Assembly (NCBI RefSeq): GCF_023065955.2
Contig: NW_026622771.1
Location: 1 to 64,000 of the forward strand
Reading direction: 5' to 3'
DNA from: Ursus arctos
Lineage: Eukaryota > Chordata > Mammalia > Carnivora > Ursidae
Length of the DNA stretch: 64,000 nt
Below are positions 23,638 to 36,506 of the stretch, piece after piece. The notes beneath the pieces were generated by a model. That model saw only the letters and a program-made list of their open reading frames with translations. It had not been told where the DNA came from and searched no databases. The position numbers and the translations under genes were made by a program. Positions within the stretch are counted from its first letter, which is position 1. Each line of letters begins with the position of its first letter.

Positions 23638-25320
23638 GTAGTGGGAAGCATTCAGATAAGTGTATTTCTCAGCATAAAGAAATGATTGTACACTTAACCT
23701 TTGGAACGAATTCCGTGGAAACCATCGGAAAACCACATTTTCTCTCATGAACCTGGAAGCATTGGCTCAAGGGTGAGGGAACATGTGACTCAGTGCGGTT
23801 TCCTAAACCCTGAGCACCGAGCCTCTGGTTAGAGAATGCCACTTCAAGCATCCTGATGCATGGAGAGAGAAGTTTTGTCAACTATCTGTATTGAACGGTA
23901 AGAGAAGTGCCCTGCCGAGAACACTAAGAGAGAGCGCCATCTAGAGACAACCTTCCAACTTCCATCTACCTTCATGAAGATGGATGTATTTTCCAAAAGT
24001 TTGTATTAAAACACAAGGCACGTGCTGTATGCTCACATAAGAACACCCTTTGTAGAAGATCTTCCAACTCACATCTTCTGTAATGAAGATGGAAGTACTT
24101 GCAGAAGTGTGAGTGAACGCATCAGGAGAGGTTCTAGCTAAGTAGCATTGAGAACCAAGTCTGTGTTGTAGGAAGGCAACAACGATCTAACGTCGTTACC
24201 CATGAATACGCACGCATTTCCCAAAACGTGTGTTGAAACTTCAGGAAAATGCCATAGACGTAACCCTCAGTAAGGAGAGGGAATGCAAAGTGTCTTCTAC
24301 CTCCCGTCTGTCACGATGATGGAAGCTTGTTTCAGAGTGTGAATTTAAGGGTAAGGAAAGGGCCGTTAACCGATCTTTGAGAAAGATCACTGTATCGAAG
24401 CCATCTTCCATCTCACATCTTCGGATGTGAAGATGAAAACTTTTGCACAGGGGTGTAAGGAAATATAAGGAAAGTGCCACAGACTGAAATCTATGAAAGA
24501 ACGCCGTACAGAAAGCATCTTGCATCCCGCAATCTTCAGTCATGAGAACGGAAGCATGTGCAAAAGTGTACAAAAACATCAACATAAAGCACTTTGCTTA
24601 ACGTGGTAGAAGAACACTGTGCAGCCACCATGTCTCAACTCATCACTCCTGTCGTGAAGATGGAGCTTTGTAAGGAAAGGGTAGTTAAGCAATCTTTGAG
24701 AAAGAATACTGTGTCGAAGCCATCTTCCCTCTCACGTCTTCAGACGTGAATACGTAACCGTTTGCACAGGGGTGTAAGGAAATATAAGGAAAGTGCCACA
24801 GACTGAAATCTATGAAAGAACGCCGTACACAAAGCATCTTGCATGCCACAATCTTCAGTCATGAGAACGGAAGCATGGGTAAAAGTGTGGAGGAAAACAT
24901 CAACAGAAAGCAGTTTGCTTAACTCTGTAGAAGGGCACTCTGCAAGCCACCACGTCTCAACTCACCACTCCTGTGGTGAAGATGGAAGCCTTGGCAAGAG
25001 TGTGCACGAGCACGTAACGAAAGGGCCGTCCAGTTAATTCTGAGACCCAAATCTGTGTAGATAGACTACAACACCGAACCCACCTCCTGACGAATGAATC
25101 AACCAGGGATTTCTTCCCTGTGTGTGGAACCTTAAGGAAAGTGCCATAAACTTAACAGGAGATGAGAACACTGGATCGATTGCTTCTTACAACCCACGGC
25201 TTCTCTCTCGTAGACATAAACATTTGCCACGTTGGGTTGAAAGCAGAAGGAAAGTGGCTGAGACTTTGCTTCGAGAGAGGATCTTACCAAATCGATCCTT
25301 CGAGGCATGTCTTCTATCGT
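23638..25320 (+). repeat. U15: chimeric unit, B-type start and A-type remainder, 1683 bp
   Basis: The first roughly 95 bases are B-like (gtgtatttc, cctttggaacg, attccgtgg, ggaaaacc). After the stretch shared by both types it continues as A (gcctctggttag) with all 15 monomers. The switch lies in the shared sequence, about 23734-23822. Confidence 0.9.
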
Positions 25321-27003
25321 GTAGTGGGAAGCATTCAGATAAGTGCGTTTCTCAGCATAAAGAAATGATTGTACACTTAACATTTGGAAAGAATTCTGTG
25401 GAAACCATCTGAAACTCACATTTTCTCTCATGAACCTGGAAGCATTGGCTCAAGGGTGAGGGAACATGTGACTCAGTGCGGTTTCCTAAACCCTGAGCAC
25501 CGAGCCTCTGGTTAGAGAATGCCACTTCAAGCATCCTGATGCATGGAGAGAGAAGTTTTGTCAACTATCTGTATTGAACGGTAAGAGAAGTGCCCTGCCG
25601 AGAACACTAAGAGAGAGCGCCATCTAGAGACAACCTTCCAACTTCCATCTACCTTCATGAAGATGGATGTATTTTCCAAAAGTTTGTATTAAAACACAAG
25701 GCACGTGCTGTATGCTCACATAAGAACACCCTTTGTAGAAGATCTTCCAACTCACATCTTCTGTAATGAAGATGGAAGTACTTGCAGAAGTGTGAGTGAA
25801 CGCATCAGGAGAGGTTCTAGCTAAGTAGCATTGAGAACCAAGTCTGTGTTGTAGGAAGGCAACAACGATCTAACGTCGTTACCCATGAATACGCACGCAT
25901 TTCCCAAAACGTGTGTTGAAACTTCAGGAAAATGCCATAGACGTAACCCTCAGTAAGGAGAGGGAATGCAAAGTGTCTTCTACCTCCCGTCTGTCACGAT
26001 GATGGAAGCTTGTTTCAGAGTGTGAATTTAAGGGTAAGGAAAGGGCCGTTAACCGATCTTTGAGAAAGATCACTGTATCGAAGCCATCTTCCATCTCACA
26101 TCTTCGGATGTGAAGATGAAAACTTTTGCACAGGGGTGTAAGGAAATATAAGGAAAGTGCCACAGACTGAAATCTATGAAAGAACGCCGTACAGAAAGCA
26201 TCTTGCATCCCGCAATCTTCAGTCATGAGAACGGAAGCATGTGCAAAAGTGTACAAAAACATCAACATAAAGCACTTTGCTTAACGTGGTAGAAGAACAC
26301 TGTGCAGCCACCATGTCTCAACTCATCACTCCTGTCGTGAAGATGGAGCTTTGTAAGGAAAGGGTAGTTAAGCAATCTTTGAGAAAGAATACTGTGTCGA
26401 AGCCATCTTCCCTCTCACGTCTTCAGACGTGAATACGTAACCGTTTGCACAGGGGTGTAAGGAAATATAAGGAAAGTGCCACAGACTGAAATCTATGAAA
26501 GAACGCCGTACACAAAGCATCTTGCATGCCACAATCTTCAGTCATGAGAACGGAAGCATGGGTAAAAGTGTGGAGGAAAACATCAACAGAAAGCAGTTTG
26601 CTTAACTCTGTAGAAGGGCACTCTGCAAGCCACCACGTCTCAACTCACCACTCCTGTGGTGAAGATGGAAGCCTTGGCAAGAGTGTGCACGAGCACGTAA
26701 CGAAAGGGCCGTCCAGTTAATTCTGAGACCCAAATCTGTGTAGATAGACTACAACACCGAACCCACCTCCTGACGAATGAATCAACCAGGGATTTCTTCC
26801 CTGTGTGTGGAACCTTAAGGAAAGTGCCATAAACTTAACAGGAGATGAGAACACTGGATCGATTGCTTCTTACAACCCACGGCTTCTCTCTCGTAGACAT
26901 AAACATTTGCCACGTTGGGTTGAAAGCAGAAGGAAAGTGGCTGAGACTTTGCTTCGAGAGAGGATCTTACCAAATCGATCCTTCGAGGCATGTCTTCTAT
27001 CGT
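25321..27003 (+). repeat. U16: type A unit, 1683 bp
   Basis: Markers: ggaaag, full M3, cgaagcc, cacgtaacg, tgtggaacc, cttctatcg. It is the last unit before the seven-unit super-repeat. Confidence 0.93.
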
Positions 27004-28678
27004 GTAGTGGGAAGCATTCAGATAAGTGCGTTTCTCAGCATAAAGAAATGATTGTACACTTAACATTTGGGAAGAATTCTGTGGAAACCATCTGAAACTC
27101 ACATTTTCTCTCATGAACCTGGAAGCATTGGCTCAAGGGTGAGGGAACATGTGACTCAGTGCGGTTTCCTAAACCCTGAGCACCGAGCCTCTGGTTAGAG
27201 AATGCCACTTCAAGCATCCTGATGCATGGAGAGAGAAGTTTTGTCAACTATCTGTATTGAACGGTAAGAGAAGTGCCCTGCCGAGAACACTGAGAGAGCG
27301 CCATCTAGAGACAACCTTCCAACTTCCATCTACCTTCATGAAGATGGATGTATTTTCCAAAAGTTTGTATTAAAACACAAGGCACGTGCTGTATGCTCAC
27401 ATAAGAACACCCTTTGTAGAAGATCTTCCAACTCACATCTTCTGTAATGAAGATGGAAGTACTTGCAGAAGTGTGAGTGAACGCATCAGGAGAGGTTCTA
27501 GCTAAGTAGCATTGAGAACCAAGTCTGTGTTGTAGGAAGGCAACAACGATCTAACGTCGTTACCCATGAATACGCACGCATTTCCCAAAACGTGTGTTGA
27601 AACTTCAGGAAAATGCCATAGACGTAACCCTCAGTAAGGAGAGGGAATGCAAAGTGTCTTCTACCTCCCGTCTGTCACGATGATGGAAGCTTGTTTCAGA
27701 GTGTGAATTTAAGGGTAAGGAAAGGGCCGTTAACCGATCTTTGAGAAAGATCACTGTATCGAAGCCATCTTCCATCTCACATCTTCGGATGTGAAGATGA
27801 AAACTTTTGCACAGGGGTGTAAGGAAATATAAGGAAAGTGCCACAGACTGAAATCTATGAAAGAACGCCGTACAGAAAGCATCTTGCATCCCGCAATCTT
27901 CAGTCATGAGAACGGAAGCATGTGCAAAAGTGTACAAAAACATCAACATAAAGCACTTTGCTTAACGTGGTAGAAGAACACTGTGCAGCCACCATGTCTC
28001 AACTCATCACTCCTGTCGTGAAGATGGAGCTTTGTAAGGAAAGGGTAGTTAAGCAATCTTTGAGAAAGAATACTGTGTCGAAGCCATCTTCCCTCTCACG
28101 TCTTCAGACGTGAATACGTAACCGTTTGCACAGGGGTGTAAGGAAATATAAGGAAAGTGCCACAGACTGAAATCTATGAAAGAACGCCGTACACAAAGCA
28201 TCTTGCATGCCACAATCTTCAGTCATGAGAACGGAAGCATGGGTAAAAGTGTGGAGGAAAACATCAACAGAAAGCAGTTTGCTTAACTCTGTAGAAGGGC
28301 ACTCTGCAAGCCACCACGTCTCAACTCACCACTCCTGTGGTGAAGATGGAAGCCTTGGCAAGAGTGTGCACGAGCACGTAAAGAAAGGGCCGTCCAGTTA
28401 ATTCTGAGACCCAAATCTGTGTAGATAGACTACAACACCGAACCCACCTCCTGACGAATGAATCAACCAGGGATTTCTTCCCTGTGTGTGAACCTTAAGG
28501 AAAGAGCCATAAACTTAACAGGAGATGAGAACACTGGATCGATTGCTTCTTACAACCCACGGCTTCTCTCTCGTAGACATAAACATTTGCCACGTTGGGT
28601 TGAAAGCAGAAGGAAAGTGGCTGAGACTTTGCTTCGAGAGAGGATCTTACCAAATCGATCCTTCGAGGCATGTCTTGT
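27004..28678 (+). repeat. U17: type A unit with three deletions, 1675 bp
   Basis: Same 2+1+5 bp deletion set and cacgtaaag marker as U9, with gggaag in M1 and cgaagcc in M7. It opens super-repeat copy 1. Confidence 0.93.
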
Positions 28679-30360
28679 GTAGTGGGAAGCATTCAGATAA
28701 GTGCGTTTCTCAGCATAAAGAAATGATTGTACACTTAACATTTGGGAAGAATTCTGTGGAAACCATCTGAAACTCACATTTTCTCTCATGAACCTGGAAG
28801 CATTGGCTCAAGGGTGAGGGAACATGTGACTCAGTGCGGTTTCCTAAACCCTGAGCACCGAGCCTCTGGTTAGAGAATGCCACTTCAAGCATCCTGATGC
28901 ATGGAGAGAGAAGTTTTGTCAACTATCTGTATTGAACGGTAAGAGAAGTGCCCTGCCGAGAACACTAAGAGAGAGCGCCATCTAGAGACAACCTTCCAAC
29001 TTCCATCTACCTTCATGAAGATGGATGTATTTTCCAAAAGTTTGTATTAAAACACAAGGCACGTGCTGTATGCTCACATAAGAACACCCTTTGTAGAAGA
29101 TCTTCCAACTCACATCTTCTGTAATGAAGATGGAAGTACTTGCAGAAGTGTGAGTGAACGCATCAGGAGAGGTTCTAGCTAAGTAGCATTGAGAACCAAG
29201 TCTGTGTTGTAGGAAGGCAACAACGATCTAACGTCGTTACCCATGAATACGCACGCATTTCCCAAAACGTGTGTTGAAACTTCAGGAAAATGCCATAGAC
29301 GTAACCCTCAGTAAGGAGAGGGAATGCAAAGTGTCTTCTACCTCCCGTCTGTCACGATGATGGAAGCTTGTTTCAGAGTGTGAATTTAAGGGTAAGGAAA
29401 GGGCCGTTAACCGATCTTTGAGAAAGATCACTGTATCGAAGCCATCTTCCATCTCACATCTTCGGATGTGAAGATGAAAACTTTTGCACAGGGGTGTAAG
29501 GAAATATAAGGAAAGTGCCACAGACTGAAATCTATGAAAGAACGCCGTACAGAAAGCATCTTGCATCCCGCAATCTTCAGTCATGAGAACGGAAGCATGT
29601 GCAAAAGTGTACAAAAACATCAACATAAAGCACTTTGCTTAACGTGGTAGAAGAACACTGTGCAGCCACCATGTCTCAACTCATCACTCCTGTCGTGAAG
29701 ATGGAGCTTTGTAAGGAAAGGGTAGTTAAGCAATCTTTGAGAAAGAATACTGTGTCGAAGCCATCTTCCCTCTCACGTCTTCAGACGTGAATACGTAACC
29801 GTTTGCACAGGGGTGTAAGGAAATATAAGGAAAGTGCCACAGACTGAAATCTATGAAAGAACGCCGTACACAAAGCATCTTGCATGCCACAATCTTCAGT
29901 CATGAGAACGGAAGCATGGGTAAAAGTGTGGAGGAAAACATCAACAGAAAGCAGTTTGCTTAACTCTGTAGAAGGGCACTCTGCAAGCCACCACGTCTCA
30001 ACTCACCACTCCTGTGGTGAAGATGGAAGCCTTGGCAAGAGTGTGCACGAGCACGTAACGAAAGGGCCGTCCAGTTAATTCTGAGACCCAAATCTGTGTA
30101 GATAGACTACAACACCGAACCCACCTCCTGACGAATGAATCAACCAGGGATTTCTTCCCTGTGTGTGAACCTTAAGGAAAGAGCCATAAACTTAACAGGA
30201 GATGAGAATACTGGATCGATTGCTTCTTACAACCCACGGCTTCTCTCTCGTAGACATAAACATTTGCCACGTTGGGTTGAAAGCAGAAGGAAAGTGGCTG
30301 AGACTTTGCTTCGAGAGAGGATCTTACCAAATCGATCCTTCGAGGGATGTCTTCTAACGT
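28679..30360 (+). repeat. U18: type A unit preceding a B unit, 1682 bp
   Basis: M1-M13 are A-type (gggaag, full M3, cgaagcc, cacgtaacg). M14-M15 carry tgtgaacc, gaatactgg and cttctaacg, the haplotype that precedes B-type starts. Confidence 0.93.
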
Positions 30361-31753
30361 GTAGTGGGAAGCATTCAGATAAGTGTATTTCTCAGCATAA
30401 AGAAATGATTGTACACTTAACCTTTGGAACGAATTCCGTGGAAACCATCGGAAAACCACATTTTCTCTCATGAACCTGGAAGCATTGGCTCAAGGGTGAG
30501 GGAACATGTGACTCAGTGCGGTTTCCTAAACCCTGAGCACCGAGCATCTGGATAGAGAATGCCACTTCAAGCAGCCTGATGCACGGAGAGAGAAGCTTTC
30601 TCAGTTATGTGTGATGAACAGTAAGAGAAGTGTCCTTCGCTGAACACTAAAAAAGAGCACATTAGAGAAAACCTTCCAAATCCCATCTACCTTCATGAGG
30701 ATGGCGGTATTTTTCAAAAGTGTGCATGAAAACACAAGGAAGGTGCATAGGATCACTTAAGAACACCCTTTGGAAAAGATCATCCCAACTCACATCTTCT
30801 AAAATGAACACAGACGAACTTGCAGAAGTGTTAGGGAACGCATCAGGAGAGGTTCTAGCTTAGCAGCTGTGAGAACCAAGTCTGTGTTGTAGGAAGGCAA
30901 CATCGATTTAATATCGTGAACCATGAATAAACACGCGTTTCCCTGTACGTGTCAACGATAAAAAGCGATAAAAAAGCGATAAAAAAGCGATAAAAAACTG
31001 CCATAGAAGAAACTCTCAGTAATAAGAGTGTAAGCAAATGGTATTCCAACTCAGATCGTCTGTCGTGATGATGGAAGCATGTTTCAGAGTGTGAATTAAA
31101 GTGCAAAGGAATGTGCTGTTAACCAATCCTTGATAAATAAAACAATATCGAAGCCATCTTCCCTCTCACGTCTTCAGACGTGAATACGTAACCGTTTGCA
31201 CAGGGGTGTAAGGAAATATAAGGAAAGTGCCACAGACTGAAATCTATGAAAGAACGCCGTACACAAAGCATCTTGCATGCCACAATCTTCAGTCATGAGA
31301 ACGGAAGCATGGGTAAAAGTGTGGAGGAAAACATCAACAGAAAGCAGTTTGCTTAACTCTGTAGAAGGGCACTCTGCAAGCCACCACGTCTCAACTCACC
31401 ACTCCTGTGGTGAAGATGGAAGCCTTGGCAAGAGTGTGCACGAGCACGTAAAGAAAGGGCCGTCCAGTTAATTCTGAGACCCAAATCTGTGTAGATAGAC
31501 TACAACACCGAACCCACCTCCTGACGAATGAATCAACCAGGGATTTCTTCCCTGTGTGTGAACCTTAAGGAAAGAGCCATAAACTTAACAGGAGATGAGA
31601 ACACTGGATCGATTGCTTCTTACAACCCACGGCTTCTCTCTCGTAGACATAAACATTTGCCACGTTGGGTTGAAAGCAGAAGGAAAGTGGCTGAGACTTT
31701 GCTTCGAGAGAGGATCTTACCAAATCGATCCTTCGAGGCATGTCTTCTATCGT
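30361..31753 (+). repeat. U19: type B 12-mer unit, 1393 bp
   Basis: It lacks M8-M10: M7 runs straight into M11. B-specific sequence covers 30546-31147 (M3-M7) and is clearly diverged from A, with many substitutions. Positions 30457-30545 are identical to A, as is everything from 31148 on. M6 is 152 bp because of an A-tract block. M13 reads cacgtaaag, M14 tgtgaacc and M15 cttctatcg. Confidence 0.92.
30956..30997. repeat. Phased A-tract block in U19 (four cgataaaaa(a)g copies)
   Basis: Four copies of cgat followed by five or six A, spaced 10-11 bases, that is one helical turn. Such in-phase A-tracts are known to bend DNA. The block lies in the enlarged M6 of the B unit and has no counterpart in A units. 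Confidence 0.85.
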
Positions 31754-33436
31754 GTAGTGGGAAGCATTCAGATAAGTGCGTTTCTCAGCATAAAGAAATG
31801 ATTGTACACTTAACATTTGGGAAGAATTCTGTGGAAACCATCTGAAACTCACATTTTCTCTCATGAACCTGGAAGCATTGGCTCAAGGGTGAGGGAACAT
31901 GTGACTCAGTGCGGTTTCCTAAACCCTGAGCACCGAGCCTCTGGTTAGAGAATGCCACTTCAAGCATCCTGATGCATGGAGAGAGAAGTTTTGTCAACTA
32001 TCTGTATTGAACGGTAAGAGAAGTGCCCTGCCGAGAACACTAAGAGAGAGCGCCATCTAGAGACAACCTTCCAACTTCCATCTACCTTCATGAAGATGGA
32101 TGTATTTTCCAAAAGTTTGTATTAAAACACAAGGCACGTGCTGTATGCTCACATAAGAACACCCTTTGTAGAAGATCTTCCAACTCACATCTTCTGTAAT
32201 GAAGATGGAAGTACTTGCAGAAGTGTGAGTGAACGCATCAGGAGAGGTTCTAGCTAAGTAGCATTGAGAACCAAGTCTGTGTTGTAGGAAGGCAACAACG
32301 ATCTAACGTCGTTACCCATGAATACGCACGCATTTCCCAAAACGTGTGTTGAAACTTCAGGAAAATGCCATAGACGTAACCCTCAGTAAGGAGAGGGAAT
32401 GCAAAGTGTCTTCTACCTCCCGTCTGTCACGATGATGGAAGCTTGTTTCAGAGTGTGAATTTAAGGGTAAGGAAAGGGCCGTTAACCGATCTTTGAGAAA
32501 GATCACTGTATCGAAGCCATCTTCCATCTCACATCTTCGGATGTGAAGATGAAAACTTTTGCACAGGGGTGTAAGGAAATATAAGGAAAGTGCCACAGAC
32601 TGAAATCTATGAAAGAACGCCGTACAGAAAGCATCTTGCATCCCGCAATCTTCAGTCATGAGAACGGAAGCATGTGCAAAAGTGTACAAAAACATCAACA
32701 TAAAGCACTTTGCTTAACGTGGTAGAAGAACACTGTGCAGCCACCATGTCTCAACTCATCACTCCTGTCGTGAAGATGGAGCTTTGTAAGGAAAGGGTAG
32801 TTAAGCAATCTTTGAGAAAGAATACTGTGTCGAAGCCATCTTCCCTCTCACGTCTTCAGACGTGAGTACGTAACCGTTTGCACAGGGGTGTAAGGAAATA
32901 TAAGGAAAGTGCCACAGACTGAAATCTATGAAAGAACGCCGTACACAAAGCATCTTGCATGCCACAATCTTCAGTCATGAGAACGGAAGCATGGGTAAAA
33001 GTGTGGAGGAAAACATCAACAGAAAGCAGTTTGCTTAACTCTGTAGAAGGGCACTCTGCAAGCCACCACGTCTCAACTCACCACTCCTGTGGTGAAGATG
33101 GAAGCCTTGGCAAGAGTGTGCACGAGCACGTAACGAAAGGGCCGTCCAGTTAATTCTGAGACCCAAATCTGTGTAGATAGACTACAACACCGAACCCACC
33201 TCCTGACGAATGAATCAACCAGGGATTTCTTCCCTGTGTGTGGAACCTTAAGGAAAGTGCCATAAACTTAACAGGAGATGAGAACACTGGATCGATTGCT
33301 TCTTACAACCCACGGCTTCTCTCTCGTAGACATAAACATTTGCCACGTTGGGTTGAAAGCAGAAGGAAAGTGGCTGAGACTTTGCTTCGAGAGAGGATCT
33401 TACCAAATCGATCCTTCGAGGCATGTCTTCTATCGT
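31754..33436 (+). repeat. U20: type A unit, 1683 bp
   Basis: Markers: gggaag, full M3, cgaagcc, cacgtaacg, tgtggaacc, cttctatcg. A private A-to-G change at 32866 lies just after the M11 dyad. Confidence 0.93.
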
Positions 33437-35118
33437 GTAGTGGGAAGCATTCAGATAAGTGCTTTTCTCAGCATAAAGAAATGATTGTACACTTAACATT
33501 TGGGAAGAATTCTGTGGAAACCATCTGAAACTCACATTTTCTCTCATGAACCTGGAAGCATTGGCTCAAGGGTGAGGGAACATGTGACTCAGTGCGGTTT
33601 CCTAAACCCTGAGCACCGAGCCTCTGGTTAGAGAATGCCACTTCAAGCATCCTGATGCATGGAGAGAGAAGTTTTGTCAACTATCTGTATTGAACGGTAA
33701 GAGAAGTGCCCTGCCGAGAACACTAAGAGAGAGCGCCATCTAGAGACAACCTTCCAACTTCCATCTACCTTCATGAAGATGGATGTATTTTCCAAAAGTT
33801 TGTATTAAAACACAAGGCACGTGCTGTATGCTCACATAAGAACACCCTTTGTAGAAGATCTTCCAACTCACATCTTCTGTAATGAAGATGGAAGTACTTG
33901 CAGAAGTGTGAGTGAACGCATCAGGAGAGGTTCTAGCTAAGTAGCATTGAGAACCAAGTCTGTGTTGTAGGAAGGCAACAACGATCTAACGTCGTTACCC
34001 ATGAATACGCACGCATTTCCCAAAACGTGTGTTGAAACTTCAGGAAAATGCCATAGACGTAACCCTCAGTAAGGAGAGGGAATGCAAAGTGTCTTCTACC
34101 TCCCGTCTGTCACGATGATGGAAGCTTGTTTCAGAGTGTGAATTTAAGGGTAAGGAAAGGGCCGTTAACCGATCTTTGAGAAAGATCACTGTATCGAAGC
34201 CATCTTCCATCTCACATCTTCGGATGTGAAGATGAAAACTTTTGCACAGGGGTGTAAGGAAATATAAGGAAAGTGCCACAGACTGAAATCTATGAAAGAA
34301 CGCCGTACAGAAAGCATCTTGCATCCCGCAATCTTCAGTCATGAGAACGGAAGCATGTGCAAAAGTGTACAAAAACATCAACATAAAGCACTTTGCTTAA
34401 CGTGGTAGAAGAACACTGTGCAGCCACCATGTCTCAACTCATCACTCCTGTCGTGAAGATGGAGCTTTGTAAGGAAAGGGTAGTTAAGCAATCTTTGAGA
34501 AAGAATACTGTGTCGAAGCCATCTTCCCTCTCACGTCTTCAGACGTGAATACGTAACCGTTTGCACAGGGGTGTAAGGAAATATAAGGAAAGTGCCACAG
34601 ACTGAAATCTATGAAAGAACGCCGTACACAAAGCATCTTGCATGCCACAATCTTCAGTCATGAGAACGGAAGCATGGGTAAAAGTGTGGAGGAAAACATC
34701 AACAGAAAGCAGTTTGCTTAACTCTGTAGAAGGGCACTCTGCAAGCCACCACGTCTCAACTCACCACTCCTGTGGTGAAGATGGAAGCCTTGGCAAGAGT
34801 GTGCACGAGCACGTAACGAAAGGGCCGTCCAGTTAATTCTGAGACCCAAATCTGTGTAGATAGACTACAACACCGAACCCACCTCCTGACGAATGAATCA
34901 ACCAGGGATTTCTTCCCTGTGTGTGAACCTTAAGGAAAGAGCCATAAACTTAACAGGCGATGAGAATACTGGATCGATTGCTTCTTACAACCCACGGCTT
35001 CTCTCTCGTAGACATAAACATTTGCCACGTTGGGTTGAAAGCAGAAGGAAAGTGGCTGAGACTTTGCTTCGAGAGAGGATCTTACCAAATCGATCCTTCG
35101 AGGGATGTCTTCTAACGT
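33437..35118 (+). repeat. U21: type A unit preceding a B unit, 1682 bp
   Basis: A-type through M13, then tgtgaacc, gaatactgg and cttctaacg. Private changes: T at 33463 (gcttttctc) and C at 34958 (aacaggcgatg). Confidence 0.93.
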
Positions 35119-36506
35119 GTAGTGGGAAGCATTCAGATAAGTGTATTTCTCAGCATAAAGAAATGATTGTACACTTAACCTTTGGAACGAATTCCGTGGA
35201 AACCATCGGAAAACCACATTTTCTCTCATGAACCTGGAAGCATTGGCTCAAGGGTGAGGGAACATGTGACTCAGTGCGGTTTCCTAAACCCTGAGCACCG
35301 AGCATCTGGATAGAGAATGCCACTTCAAGCAGCCTGATGCACGGAGAGAGAAGCTTTCTCAGTTATGTGTGATGAACAGTAAGAGAAGTGTCCTTCGCTG
35401 AACACTAAAAAAGAGCACATTAGAGAAAACCTTCCAAATCCCATCTACCTTCATGAGGATGGCGGTATTTTTCAAAAGTGTGCATGAAAACACAAGGAAG
35501 GTGCATAGGATCACTTAAGAACACCCTTTGGAAAAGATCATCCCAACTCACATCTTCTAAAATGAACACAGACGAACTTGCAGAAGTGTTAGGGAACGCA
35601 TCAGGAGAGGTTCTAGCTTAGCAGCTGTGAGAACCAAGTCTGTGTTGTAGGAAGGCAACATCGATTTAATATCGTGAACCATGAATAAACACGCGTTTCC
35701 CTGTACGTGTCAACGATAAAAAGCGATAAAAAAGCGATAAAAAAGCGATAAAAAACTGCCATAGAAGAAACTCTCAGTAATAAGAGTGTAAGCAAATGGT
35801 ATTCCAACTCAGATCGTCTGTCGTGATGATGGAAGCATGTTTCAGAGTGTGAATTAAAGTGCAAAGGAATGTGCTGTTAACCAATCCTTGATAAATAAAA
35901 CAATATCGAAGCCATCTTCCCTCTCACGTCTTCAGACGTGAATACGTAACCGTTTGCACAGGGGTGTAAGGAAATATAAGGAAAGTGCCACAGACTGAAA
36001 TCTATGAAAGAACGCCGTACACAAAGCATCTTGCATGCCACAATCTTCAGTCATGAGAACGGAAGCATGGGTAAAAGTGTGGAGGAAAACATCAACAGAA
36101 AGCAGTTTGCTTAACTCTGTAGAAGGGCACTCTGCAAGCCACCACGTCTCAACTCACCACTCCTGTGGTGAAGATGGAAGCCTTGGCAAGAGTGTGCACG
36201 AGCACGTAAAGAAAGGGCCGTCCAGTTAATTCTGAGACCCAAATCTGTGTAGATAGACTACAACACCGAACCCACCTCCTGACGAATGAATCAACCAGGG
36301 ATTTCTTCCCTGTGTGTGAACCTTAAGGAAAGAGCCATAAACTTAACAGGAGATGAGAACACTGGATCGATTGCTTCTTACAACCCACGGCTTCTCTCTC
36401 GTAGACATAAACATTTGCCACGTTGGGTTGAAAGCAGAAGGAAAGTGGCTGAGACTTTGCTTCGAGAGAGGATCTTACCAAATCGATCCTTCGAGGCATG
36501 TCTTGT
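35119..36506 (+). repeat. U22: type B 12-mer unit, 1388 bp
   Basis: Same structure as U19, with the diverged block at 35304-35905. It is 5 bp shorter because M15 ends cttgtg. Confidence 0.92.
35714..35755. repeat. Phased A-tract block in U22
   Basis: Same four-copy cgataaaaa(a)g block, unchanged relative to U19 (4758 bases downstream). Confidence 0.85.

Noticed and set aside
30956..30997. A-rich block as the poly-A tail of a retrotransposon
   Set aside because: It is a regular cgataaaaa(a)g repeat inside M6 with no element body or target-site duplication.
31136..31141. AATAAA polyadenylation-like hexamer in B units
   Set aside because: A single hexamer in an AT-rich stretch without a gene upstream; expected by chance.
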